From: Microcaldota archaeon | Lineage (GTDB): Archaea; B1Sed10-29; JACOVT01 | Assembly: GCA_016177165.1 (NCBI GenBank) | Contig: JACOVT010000032.1 | Location: forward strand, 1-8,584 | Length of the DNA: 8,584 nt | Reading direction: 5' to 3' | In this document: in pieces, positions 1 through 6,546 of the stretch | Position numbering within the stretch: position 1 is the first letter of the stretch | Layout of the letters: each line of letters begins with the position of its first letter | Translations under genes and position numbers: made by a program | The notes under the pieces: model-generated | The model's input: the letters and a program-made list of their open reading frames with translations, nothing else | Told to the model about the DNA's origin: nothing | Databases searched by the model: none

Positions 1-805
1 AGGCGCTCGCGCCCGGCGCGTCTGCCATGCGCGTGGCATCGATATCAAAAGTAACACAAATATGGCTGGTTCCATACCCAGCTATTCTTAGCGCCCGGTT
101 AAACTCTTCTTCGGTTCCTTTTCTGTGAATATCATATAGCGACATAACTGTGGCTAATTTTTCCTTAACATACTTGTAATGTTCTGGCGAGTTGTGGTGC
201 TCTTGGATGCCAAACTCAACAAAGTTCTTTCCATTGACTGGAGTTCCAGGCATCTCAAGTGTTCTGAAATGTGGCGTGCCGCTATTGATTCCGAAAGTAA
301 GGTCCCGGACATCTAGGTGGGCGTCTATGTTTATCAGACCAAGGGTAGCTTTTTTCAAGCCATATGCGCCTACGATTCCAGCAACACAGGGGTGGCTAAA
401 ATCGTGCCCGCCGCCAATACACAAAGGTATGGCGCCAGATTCAGTGATTCTTGCAATTACTTGTCTTACGCGCTCATGTGTTTTTTCTATATTGCTTTCG
501 ATAATAATGTCGCCGGCATCGACTATAGTAAGTTTTGACAGTGGCTGTACAAAGCAGCCCGTGGTGAGTTTGTAGAAGTATTTTCTTACGTTGGTTGGCG
601 CGCCAGCCGCACCTGGCCTGCCTTTGTTGTTCTTTATACCGGTGTCGTCTGGAATGCCGATTATTACAACGTCTGCGTTGCTAACTTGTTCTTTGTTAAC
701 GGCTTTTTTTATAATATCTCCCAGTCTCGGGTATCTAGGATCGACTTTGGAGAAGAAAAGATACGAATCGGTTTCCTTTAGGTTTTCTAAAACCCAGTCT
801 GACAT
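1..805 (-). CDS. Arginase-superfamily hydrolase, formimidoylglutamase (HutG)-like, 3' part cut by window edge
   Basis: I translated this frame by hand; 268 codons are visible before the left edge. All six Mn ligands of the arginase/agmatinase/formimidoylglutamase family are present: GGGHD (131-135, His134), DAHLD (161-165) and FDID (253-256). The stretch SGTPHFR (175-181) and the ending ATRMADAPGAS resemble formimidoylglutamases more than agmatinases. That enzyme hydrolyses N-formimidoyl-glutamate to glutamate and formamide in the cytosol. ATG 805 is chosen; a GTG four codons upstream (817) is possible, and an in-frame TAA lies further upstream. No other histidine-degradation gene is visible, so the substrate is unproven. 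By hand count the gene is about 45% GC against about 60% for its neighbours, with many A/T-ending codons, suggesting acquisition by transfer. The last visible 45 bases are about 71% GC. Confidence 0.85.
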   Translation of the reverse strand, partial: MSDWVLENLKETDSYLFFSKVDPRYPRLGDIIKKAVNKEQVSNADVVIIGIPDDTGIKNNKGRPGAAGAPTNVRKYFYKLTTGCFVQPLSKLTIVDAGDIIIESNIEKTHERVRQVIARITESGAIPLCIGGGHDFSHPCVAGIVGAYGLKKATLGLINIDAHLDVRDLTFGINSGTPHFRTLEMPGTPVNGKNFVEFGIQEHHNSPEHYKYVKEKLATVMSLYDIHRKGTEEEFNRALRIAGYGTSHICVTFDIDATRMADAPGASA

Positions 806-844
806 AACATTAACCACTATAAATGCATCTTATGATTACAGCAG

Positions 845-854
845 TTTTATATAG
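845..854. promoter_or_regulatory. Shared TATA box for divergent hydrolase and glutaredoxin genes
   Basis: TTTTATATAG reads as a TATA-like box on both strands (CTATATAAAA on minus). On plus, its centre is about 25 bases before ATG 873 and 39 before ATG 888. On minus it is about 44 before ATG 805 and 32 before GTG 817, leaving room for a short leader. A second A/T box, CTATAAAT at 817-824, could serve the plus strand or act as an alternative. Positions fit archaeal TATA spacing, but no transcription start is known. Confidence 0.5.
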
Positions 855-887
855 TATGGTTAAGATCTTTGTATGCTAAGTGATTAC

Positions 888-1124
888 ATGGCAAAAGTCA
901 CGATCTATACCACCACAATGTGCCCGTGGTGCCACCGCGCGAAAGAATTCTTCAACGAGAACAAGGTAAAGTACGAGGAACGCAACGTGGAAAAGAACCC
1001 CTCGTGGGCGCAGGAAATGATCGACCGCTCCGGACAAACGGGCGTGCCAGTCATCGACGTGGACGGCCAGATCATTGTCGGTTATAACGAGCCCGCGCTG
1101 CGCAAGGCGCTCAAACTTGCTTAG
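888..1124 (+). CDS. Glutaredoxin (dithiol CPWC type)
   Basis: This is a 78-residue protein with the whole glutaredoxin fold: a beta strand KVTIYTT, the active-site CPWC at residues 12-15, the cis-proline segment TGVPVIDVDG, and the glutathione/partner-binding GYN near the end. It would reduce disulfides, or act as a small thioredoxin-like electron carrier, in the cytosol. ATG 888 gives the usual family N-terminus (MAKVTIYTT) and has GTGAT just upstream. ATG 873 would add five residues and lies about 25 bases from the TATA box, so a leaderless longer form is also possible. The 3' end overlaps the 3' end of the opposite-strand glycosylase by 14 bases. Whether glutathione or another thiol is the partner cannot be read from the sequence. 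Confidence 0.93.
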   Translation: MAKVTIYTTTMCPWCHRAKEFFNENKVKYEERNVEKNPSWAQEMIDRSGQTGVPVIDVDGQIIVGYNEPALRKALKLA

Positions 1125-1956
1125 CTTGCTTGACGTCCTTCATTCGCCGCCAATAGTACAGGTATTCCTGCGCGTAGCCGGCGTGCTCGCCGAAGTATTG
1201 CCTGCCGAACTCGCGCGCCTTCCTTGTGGATACATTTTCGCCGTTGAAGTAGAGCTCGCGCACCGCCCGCTCTACCCAGACGTCGGTGGGGAAGGCCTCC
1301 ATCTTCTCTAGTGCAAAGAGCGAGACGCAGTCGGCGATCTTTTCAGCCACGCCGTCTATTTCCATCAGTTTCTCGTGGGCATCTGCATAGCTCATCCTGC
1401 GTAGCTCGTCAAAGTCTGGCTGATTGGAGCAGAGCTCGTGGACGAACTTGGCGCGGAAGCCAAGCCCGCATGAGAGCAGGTCTTGCAAGCTTGCCCCACG
1501 CAGCTGCTCCGGGGTTGGGAATGCCTTGGTAGAGAACCCGTCCAGCTCGAGCGGCGTCCCCCAGCGGGCGGCAAGGTTGGTGGTCATCCTATTTATCTGG
1601 GGGATGTTGGCGTTCGAGGAGCACATGAATGACACGAGGCACTGCCACGGGTCTTGGCGCATCACGCGCAAACCCGCGTACTTGGAAACTGCCTCGCGCA
1701 TGTGGTCGTCCTTCTGTATGCTGGAAAGTATGGACGGCAAGTCATGGTCAAGGCCGAATAGCCTCCGGATGTCGTGCTCGCCTGCGTTTACGGCATCGTA
1801 TTCCAGTCCTTCCTGAGTTTGCCTTGCTTTGATGAGGGCGGGGCCGTTCATCACGAAGAACCAGTTTCCGTCCGCGCGTGCCTCGCGTCGGAAGCGGAAG
1901 AACTGGCCGCATAGCAGGGTGTGCTCGAGGCTGAACGGCCCGTTCAAAGAGATCAT
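1111..1956 (-). CDS. ogg: 8-oxoguanine DNA glycosylase/AP lyase, OGG1 type
   Basis: This 281-residue protein would remove 8-oxoguanine from DNA and nick the abasic site in base-excision repair. It begins with the family opening (ISLNGPFSLEHTLLCGQFFRF), has CSSNANIPQINRM (112-124) and LGFRAKFV (165-172), then the helix-hairpin-helix LMEIDGVAEKIADC. The Schiff-base lysine falls at K206 and the catalytic aspartate at D225 in AFPTDVWVER. The HhH usually reads GVG; here it is GVA. No 4Fe-4S cysteine cluster follows, as expected for OGG1 rather than EndoIII. ATG 1956 is chosen because the fold starts there and a TATA-like box lies 28 bases upstream. A longer frame back to 2043 adds 29 residues unlike the family, and GTG 1959 is a close alternative. 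Confidence 0.92.
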   Translation of the reverse strand: MISLNGPFSLEHTLLCGQFFRFRREARADGNWFFVMNGPALIKARQTQEGLEYDAVNAGEHDIRRLFGLDHDLPSILSSIQKDDHMREAVSKYAGLRVMRQDPWQCLVSFMCSSNANIPQINRMTTNLAARWGTPLELDGFSTKAFPTPEQLRGASLQDLLSCGLGFRAKFVHELCSNQPDFDELRRMSYADAHEKLMEIDGVAEKIADCVSLFALEKMEAFPTDVWVERAVRELYFNGENVSTRKAREFGRQYFGEHAGYAQEYLYYWRRMKDVKQAKQV

Positions 1957-1980
1957 CACGCATATGGCTTGTTTTGATGG

Positions 1981-1988
1981 AATAAAAG
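1981..1988 (-). promoter_or_regulatory. TATA-like box of the oxoguanine glycosylase
   Basis: Read on minus this is CTTTTATT, centred about 28 bases before ATG 1956 and 25 before GTG 1959. There is no clear Shine-Dalgarno at the start, so a leaderless or near-leaderless message fits. Confidence 0.5.
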
Positions 1989-1996
1989 CCCTTTGC

Positions 1997-2014
1997 GTTG
2001 CGATTAACCGCAAC
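1997..2014. repeat. 18-bp near-perfect palindrome in divergent spacer
   Basis: GTTGCGATTAACCGCAAC has 6-base perfect arms (GTTGCG/CGCAAC) around a TTAA core, with one mismatched pair (the A and C flanking TTAA). Its half CGGTTAA (minus strand, 2004-2010) recurs on plus at 2025-2031 and 2062-2068, the last touching the ATPase start. It lies between two divergent genes, where an operator would be expected. No regulator gene is visible in the window. Confidence 0.45.
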
Positions 2015-2068
2015 AAACCAGGCCCGGTTAAAACCCAAACCAACCAGCTGCGGTTGCAAAACGGTTAA

Positions 2069-3430
2069 ATGACATTCACGGGCGATGATCCTCTTGTGTT
2101 GTTTGAGGAGGCTTTCGGTTACTCCGTTTGCAGCGAGGGCTACTATTCGGGGGCGCTGCCTCTCGACGAGAATGAAACGAGCGCCGCGCTGCTCGCCTTG
2201 GACTACGCGAAGCAGCATGGCTTTGACAAGCGCGCCTTGAGGGCTTTCATTGCGCGCGCCAACAGGGCCCGCAAGCTCAACCTGTCAGACGACTCGCTGG
2301 ACAAGGCCTGCAGGCTCGTTGAGCTGGAGGCAAAAGGCTTTTCGTTCCTTGACTCGCTGCTGCGCGACGACAATATTGAGGACATAAGCGCTTGCGAGAA
2401 CGGGATTGTGCGCGCCTACCTGCGCAGGCGGGGCTGGGTAGACTGCAATGTTCGGGTGGTGTCAGGGCAGAAGCTGGTGGACTTGGTAAACCGCATCTCC
2501 CGCCCGATGGGGCGCAGGCTGAGTTTGAGGCAGCCGGTACTGAGCGCAACAATTGGTTACGGCAGGCTCCACGCAGTCATTCCGCCGGTGAGCAGCCGCG
2601 TCGAGCTCTCCATAAGGAGATTCAACCTGTTCCCGCTTTCTCCGCGCGAAATAATCGACCTTGGCAGCACATCGTCAGAGGCAATGGGTTTCCTCTGGCT
2701 CTGCGTGCAGTGCGGATCGAATATCGTCATATGCGGCAACACCGGGTCAGGAAAGACTTCGCTCCTAAATGCGCTGCTTTCGTTTGTGCCGCTGGACGAG
2801 CGCATGGTGTGCATAGAAGAGACCCCCGAAGTGGTGGCCCCCCACCATTCGCAACTAGTGAGGCTCGTTGCGCAACAGCGGGCGGGTTGCCGGACAGAAG
2901 ACCTTGTCACGGGCTCGCTGCGCATGAGGCCCGACAGGCTGGTGCTGGGTGAAGTGAGAAGCCGTGAAGAGGCCACGGCCCTCATGAACTCGCTCCTTGC
3001 AGGACAGGGAAACGGCTCGTTTGCGACTTTCCACGCAGGCAGCGCCAACGAGTGCCTGTCACGCCTATCAAGCCTTAGCCAAAATGCTCCCGGCTTGGGC
3101 GCCATAGACATAATAGTCACGCAAAAGCGGTGGCACTCGCTCGACGAACAGCGCGACGTGCGCAAAGTCACCGAGATATGCGCCCTCACAAAGGATTACG
3201 ACGGCGAAAGAGTGCCAAGCCTGCTTCCGGTCTTCTCGATAGACCCAAAAGGTTCGTTGCGGCTTGACGACCTTGGTTCACCCGCGTTTGAAAAGATCAA
3301 GGTATCGCTTGGAAATCACAGCCCAGAGGCAGAGCTTTCGCGCAGGAAGCATTTCCTTGAGCAGGCCCCATCCGACTTTGCAGAATTTAGCTCAGCGGCA
3401 AACGACTTTATGGGTGCTGGCCTTGATTGA
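2069..3430 (+). CDS. Type II/IV secretion ATPase of a type IV pilus-like system (TadA/VirB11/ArlI family)
   Basis: This 453-residue cytoplasmic motor ATPase would drive pilin assembly or export. The N-terminal part (about 90-200) holds the usual VirB11-like domain. The RecA-like domain has Walker A GNTGSGKTS (223-231), an acidic box ETPE (251-254), Walker B-type RPDRLVLGEVR (288-298) and the His-box FATFHAGS (318-325). Length fits TadA-like proteins better than longer ArlI. The segment before the His-box reads AGQGNGS where relatives usually have a GH pair. The roughly 40-residue tail after the core is not recognisable. ATG 2069 immediately follows a CGGTTAA repeat; no clear Shine-Dalgarno is seen. 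A weak A/T box (GGTTAAAAC, 2026-2034) could give a roughly 12-base leader. The 3' end overlaps the next gene, and both following genes encode partner platform proteins. Confidence 0.93.
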   Translation: MTFTGDDPLVLFEEAFGYSVCSEGYYSGALPLDENETSAALLALDYAKQHGFDKRALRAFIARANRARKLNLSDDSLDKACRLVELEAKGFSFLDSLLRDDNIEDISACENGIVRAYLRRRGWVDCNVRVVSGQKLVDLVNRISRPMGRRLSLRQPVLSATIGYGRLHAVIPPVSSRVELSIRRFNLFPLSPREIIDLGSTSSEAMGFLWLCVQCGSNIVICGNTGSGKTSLLNALLSFVPLDERMVCIEETPEVVAPHHSQLVRLVAQQRAGCRTEDLVTGSLRMRPDRLVLGEVRSREEATALMNSLLAGQGNGSFATFHAGSANECLSRLSSLSQNAPGLGAIDIIVTQKRWHSLDEQRDVRKVTEICALTKDYDGERVPSLLPVFSIDPKGSLRLDDLGSPAFEKIKVSLGNHSPEAELSRRKHFLEQAPSDFAEFSSAANDFMGAGLD

Positions 3431-4238
3431 AAAAGCAGCCGGGTTTGTCGGGGCGAGGTTTGGCTTCGCCGGAAGACTATTGACGCGCAGGCTCGAGTCC
3501 CGATTGGGTCTCGACCTTTACCAAGCCCAACTATCGGTAAAGCCAAGGGCTTACTTCAGCGCATGCATCGGGTTCGCCTCAATATGCGCCGCGTTCAGCG
3601 TTTTGACGGCGCCGCTCCTTGCCGAATGGCCGGTGTTATCCTTTGCAGTGTTTTCCGCAGCGCTGTCGCTCTTTCTGCTCTACCCATCAGCGAGAAAGAG
3701 GAAACGCGCGCTGGGAGTTGAGTCGTCGCTCGCCGACTCGCTACGCATAATGTCGTCCATGGTCGCGCTTGGCCTGCCTTTTGAGGAGTGCCTACGGATG
3801 GCGGCTTCGGGCTCTGCCTGCGGCAGCGAGTTTCATGCCATAATCAGGCGGATCGAGGCAGGAGCTAGCGTTCCAGAAGCGCTTGCCGAGGCGTCAAAAA
3901 GCGTTGATTCCAGCATGTTCGGGCATGCAATGAGCCAGCTTTCAAACGCGTACAGAAAGTCGGGCAGGATGTCAACCACCTTATCAAAAGCAGCTGAAGG
4001 GGCCCAGTCCGTCGTTCATCACCGCCTAAAGGAGTTCGGCGGCAAGCTGGTGTTCTACTCGCTCATGTTCATCGGCGCCTCGGCTATCGTGCCATCCATG
4101 CTGCTATCGTTCTCTGTGGTCTCATCAAGTTTCCTCGAGCCGGTTTTCTCCCCCACTCAACTGGTGCTGCTCTCCGCGGTGGTTTTTCCACTCATAGATG
4201 TCGCCCTGCTGGCGTTCATCAGGTCAAAAAGCCCGTGA
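3414..4238 (+). CDS. Type IV pilus platform protein, TadB/TadC (T2SSF) family, first of two
   Basis: This is an integral membrane protein of about 270 residues that would anchor the ATPase and couple its motion to pilin assembly. Hydrophobic segments form two pairs: near YFSACIGFASICAAF and PVLSFAVFSAALSLFLL, then near LVFYSLMFIGASAIV and QLVLLSAVVFPLIDVALL. Between them lies a cytoplasmic T2SSF domain (DSLRIMSSMVALGLPFEE through the KSGRMSTTLSKAAEG segment). No ATG is suitably placed: the nearest upstream one would overlap the ATPase gene by 167 bases and add a non-family basic stretch. GTG 3414 (no visible ribosome site) or TTG 3423 (GGTG about 6 bases upstream) are the candidates, giving 274 or 271 residues and an overlap of 17 or 8 bases. 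Tight coupling with the ATPase is implied. Confidence 0.85.
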   Translation: MLALIEKAAGFVGARFGFAGRLLTRRLESRLGLDLYQAQLSVKPRAYFSACIGFASICAAFSVLTAPLLAEWPVLSFAVFSAALSLFLLYPSARKRKRALGVESSLADSLRIMSSMVALGLPFEECLRMAASGSACGSEFHAIIRRIEAGASVPEALAEASKSVDSSMFGHAMSQLSNAYRKSGRMSTTLSKAAEGAQSVVHHRLKEFGGKLVFYSLMFIGASAIVPSMLLSFSVVSSSFLEPVFSPTQLVLLSAVVFPLIDVALLAFIRSKSP

Positions 4239-4242
4239 TTGC

Positions 4243-5142
4243 ATGATAGAAGAATCACTGCGTCTTGCGTGGAAGCGCAGGCTTGACTCTTTGGGAAGGA
4301 GCCTAAGGCAGCTGGGCTGGAAGCAGAAACCGGAAACGCTGACTGCTGTCGGCGCGGGCGGTTCGGCCTTGCTGTGTGCCGCGCTTGCGGCCTTCGTTCC
4401 AAAGTTTCCTGCTCTTGTGGTTCTGGCATCAACGCCATTGATTGCGGCTTTGTACGTGCCAAGGGTGCTGGCCGCACGCCGCACTGCCACCATGGAAAGC
4501 CAGTTGGTCGCCTCCTTGTACGCTGCTTCTGCAGAGGCCTCCTTCTCGTCCCCAGAGGATCTGGTGGAGTCGCTTGCTTCCGGCCGCGGGGAGCTTTCTG
4601 AAGAGTTACAAAAGTGCCATGCCGAAATAACCAACGGTGAGACTTTCGAGGGCGCTCTCAAGCGCCTCGCCCAGCGCAACGACTCCAAACTGCTCTCAAG
4701 GTTCTGCTCAATGATGATGGTAGGCTACCGCACCGGCTGTGACATGTCAAAAGTTCTTTCAAGCCTTGCCGATGACGCCAGCATGACGCTGCAGGCAACG
4801 CGCGAGCGCGCCTCGGCAATCCTTGTGGAGAAGTATACCGTGATCGCCTCGGCATGCCTAGTGTTGCCGGTGATGCTGGGTTCTGTCATATCGCTCTCTT
4901 CAAGCATTGCATCACCCGACAATAGTATCCTGCGGTTTGGCGCCGACGAGGACACTCGCAAGGCGCTGTTTGGCGCCGCTGTTCTGGGAAGCGGCTTGTA
5001 TGCAGCGCTTTTCTCAATAATTGCAGCGGTGTTCGTGGCCGTGCAGGACGGCAGAAAAGAGAACGCCATCATTTACCTGCTTTTGTTCTTGCCGGTCTCG
5101 CTGTCTATACTGACTCTAGTCTCGAGCGCTCAACTTTTTTAA
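4243..5142 (+). CDS. Type IV pilus platform protein, TadC (T2SSF) family, second of two
   Basis: This 299-residue membrane protein has the same plan as its neighbour: an N-terminal basic stretch, a hydrophobic pair (about 33-77, including GSALLCAALAAF and ALVVLASTPLIAALYV), and a cytoplasmic T2SSF domain. That domain runs from ESQLVASLYAASAEA through RFCSMMMVGYRTGCDMSKVLSSLADDA. Three further hydrophobic segments run to the C-terminus, ending in LFLPVSLSILTLVSS. It probably pairs with the first platform protein, since split TadB/TadC-like pairs replace the single fused ArlJ/PilC-type protein in some pili. ATG 4243 is preferred over 4198: it follows the previous stop by 4 bases and is preceded by GTGATTGC, a match to archaeal anti-Shine-Dalgarno pairing. 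The last codons contain a T-run that may be the promoter of the next gene. Confidence 0.88.
   Translation: MIEESLRLAWKRRLDSLGRSLRQLGWKQKPETLTAVGAGGSALLCAALAAFVPKFPALVVLASTPLIAALYVPRVLAARRTATMESQLVASLYAASAEASFSSPEDLVESLASGRGELSEELQKCHAEITNGETFEGALKRLAQRNDSKLLSRFCSMMMVGYRTGCDMSKVLSSLADDASMTLQATRERASAILVEKYTVIASACLVLPVMLGSVISLSSSIASPDNSILRFGADEDTRKALFGAAVLGSGLYAALFSIIAAVFVAVQDGRKENAIIYLLLFLPVSLSILTLVSSAQLF
5135..5142 (+). promoter_or_regulatory. TATA-like T-run at the 3' end of the second platform gene
   Basis: TTTTTTAA is centred about 25 bases before the GTG start of the ThiI-like gene, which has no clear ribosome-binding site, matching leaderless promoter spacing. It overlaps the preceding stop codon. 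It could equally be an archaeal T-tract terminator for the pilus operon, or do both. Confidence 0.4.
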
Positions 5143-5162
5143 CCAGACTGCGTCAACAAGGC

Positions 5163-6020
5163 GTGATAATCGTAAGGCACGGCGAGATATACACCAAGTC
5201 GGACTACGTCCGCCACCAGATGATATCCCGCCTGTCCAACAACTTGCGCAAGGCCCTGCCCGGTTGCCGCGTCGTGTCACGGAAATGGCGCATAGAGGTT
5301 CACTGCCCCAAGCGGCTGGAGAAGCTTTGCGAACAAAAAGCAGCAAGGGTATTCGGCGTGGCCTCAACCTCTGCCGTAAGAGTTGTCCGGGCCACGTCAT
5401 TGTTGCATGCAATCAAGACAGCAGCACTCTTGAACGCCAGCAAAAGCGGACTGAAAAAGGGAATGTCGTTTGCTGTCCGGACCAAGAGGCTCACAAAGGA
5501 GTTCCCAAAGGACTCGATGGCGATCAACCGCGAGGTCGGCGAGTTTATACGCAGGCGCACTGGCGCGGCCGTCGACCTGGAACACCCCGACGTTCAGGTG
5601 TTCATCGAAGTGTACGGCGGAAAGGCGTATGTTTTCTCAAAACAGGAAGCAGGCCCCGGCGGGCTGCCATTGGGCAGCGCCGGCCGCATGCTACTGCTGC
5701 TCGAGGATGACAACACCGCTCTTGCGGGCTGGCTGATGCTCAAGCGCGGGGCAAAGCTCATCTGCGCGTTTAAACGAAAGGAACAAAAAGGGCAGGCCGC
5801 GCCATTGCGTGGCTGGGCTATTCCAGCACCTTTGCTTTTCTTCAAGCGCCCGGAGGAAGAGGTCATCCGCTGGAAAAAGTGCCTCGGCGTTATCACATCC
5901 ACGCGCTCGCCGCGCAAGTTCGCCGACATGTGCAAGCGCTTTGAAGTCCCCGCATACGCGCCGCTGATAGGCCTCTCGGACAAGCGGTTGCGCGAGCTGC
6001 GCCAAAAGCTGCTTAAATAA
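5163..6020 (+). CDS. ThiI-like protein: ferredoxin-like and THUMP domains with a degenerate PP-loop domain
   Basis: The N-terminus (VRHGEIYTKSDYVRHQM, 4-20) matches the ferredoxin-like domain of ThiI, the tRNA 4-thiouridine synthetase. The THUMP RNA-binding domain follows (about 60-160), with RTKRLTKEFPKDSMAINREVG (106-126), VDLEHPDVQVFIEV and the ThiI linker GPGGLPLGSAG (164-174). ThiI then has a PP-loop SGGxDSxVA for ATP; here residues 181-189 read EDDNTALAG before a conserved WLMLKRG. The remainder is short: the KCLGVITSTRSPRKFADM and PAYAPLIGLSDKRLRELR segments resemble the end of the PP-loop domain. No CxxC pair or rhodanese domain exists. At 285 residues it is well short of typical ThiI (roughly 380 or more). 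It probably binds tRNA but is not expected to adenylate uridine. The GTG start has no Shine-Dalgarno, and no frameshift is apparent. Confidence 0.82.
   Translation: MIIVRHGEIYTKSDYVRHQMISRLSNNLRKALPGCRVVSRKWRIEVHCPKRLEKLCEQKAARVFGVASTSAVRVVRATSLLHAIKTAALLNASKSGLKKGMSFAVRTKRLTKEFPKDSMAINREVGEFIRRRTGAAVDLEHPDVQVFIEVYGGKAYVFSKQEAGPGGLPLGSAGRMLLLLEDDNTALAGWLMLKRGAKLICAFKRKEQKGQAAPLRGWAIPAPLLFFKRPEEEVIRWKKCLGVITSTRSPRKFADMCKRFEVPAYAPLIGLSDKRLRELRQKLLK
6012..6019 (+). promoter_or_regulatory. TATA box of the first DJ-1/PfpI gene, inside the ThiI-like stop region
   Basis: CTTAAATA sits in the nearly palindromic GCTTAAATAAGC, overlapping the last codons and TAA stop of the ThiI-like gene. It is centred about 24 bases before the GTG start at 6039, which lacks a clear Shine-Dalgarno. 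Confidence 0.55.
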
Positions 6021-6038
6021 GCAACTCGTCATTTAAGC

Positions 6039-6542
6039 GTGGCAAGGGTCATCTTTGTATTAGCCCAGAAAGACTTCCGCGACGAGGAGCTTTTGCACCC
6101 AAAGCAAGTCTTCGAAGCCGCCGGAGTCGAGTGCAAGGTAGCGAGCACCACGCGCGAGTGTACGGGGATGTTGGGCGCGCGGGTCACTGCTGATATGCTG
6201 CTCAGTGAAGTCAAGGAAAAAGATTTCAACGCAATAGTTTTCGTCGGTGGGGGCGGCTCGTCAATCTATTGGAACGACAAGACAGCACATTCCTTAGTCA
6301 ACGCTTTTTACAAGGCGGGAAAACCAACCTGCTCGATCTGCCTTGCCACCGGAACGCTCGCGAACGCCGGCGTGGTGCGCGGCCGCAAAGTCACTGGCTG
6401 GCCGGACACGCGCCCGCTCGTGGAAAAGAGCGGCGGCACCTACACCGGCGCGGACGTGGAAGTCGACGGCCTGCTCATAACCGGCAAGGGCCCGCACGCC
6501 GCCCGTGCGTTTGGCAAAAGAATACTTGAAAAACTAGGTTGA
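6039..6542 (+). CDS. DJ-1/PfpI family protein with intact nucleophile cysteine
   Basis: This is a 167-residue single-domain flavodoxin-like protein. The family acid is E17 in FRDEEL; the glycine-rich loop is FVGGGGSS (68-75). The nucleophile elbow is C101 in CSICLATGTLANAGVVRGRKVTGWP. The histidine that follows the cysteine in proteases such as PfpI is leucine here, as in many archaeal homologues, so peptidase activity is doubtful. Glyoxalase/deglycase, chaperone or redox-sensing roles are known in the superfamily. It starts with GTG and has its own TATA box. The next gene, 4 bases downstream, is a paralogue of identical length, so the two probably form one transcript and perhaps a heterodimer. 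The exact substrate cannot be told from the sequence. Confidence 0.9.
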   Translation: MARVIFVLAQKDFRDEELLHPKQVFEAAGVECKVASTTRECTGMLGARVTADMLLSEVKEKDFNAIVFVGGGGSSIYWNDKTAHSLVNAFYKAGKPTCSICLATGTLANAGVVRGRKVTGWPDTRPLVEKSGGTYTGADVEVDGLLITGKGPHAARAFGKRILEKLG

Positions 6543-6546
6543 TCCG

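Noticed and set aside
192..854. Plus-strand open frames of 60-130 codons opposite the hydrolase
   Set aside because: The opposite strand encodes a continuous arginase-family protein with all metal ligands; these frames show no family features.
1957..2043. N-terminal extension of the glycosylase to an upstream start
   Set aside because: The 29 extra residues do not resemble the family, and the proposed TATA box would lie inside the coding region.
2392..2952. 186-codon plus frame inside the ATPase gene
   Set aside because: Wrong frame within a gene carrying intact Walker motifs; the product is Arg/Ala-rich, as expected from a GC-rich shadow.
2557..3189. 210-codon minus frame opposite the ATPase
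   Set aside because: Antisense shadow rich in Ser and Arg with no recognisable domain.
3264..3413. ATG start for the first platform protein deep inside the ATPase gene
   Set aside because: A 167-base overlap and a basic, non-family N-terminus; GTG 3414 or TTG 3423 fit better.
4198..4242. Earlier ATG for the second platform protein
   Set aside because: It overlaps the preceding gene and lacks a ribosome site, while ATG 4243 has GTGATTGC just upstream.
5594..6032. Minus-strand frames of 113-129 codons opposite the ThiI-like gene
   Set aside because: They lie opposite a gene with clear ThiI and THUMP homology and have no coding features of their own.
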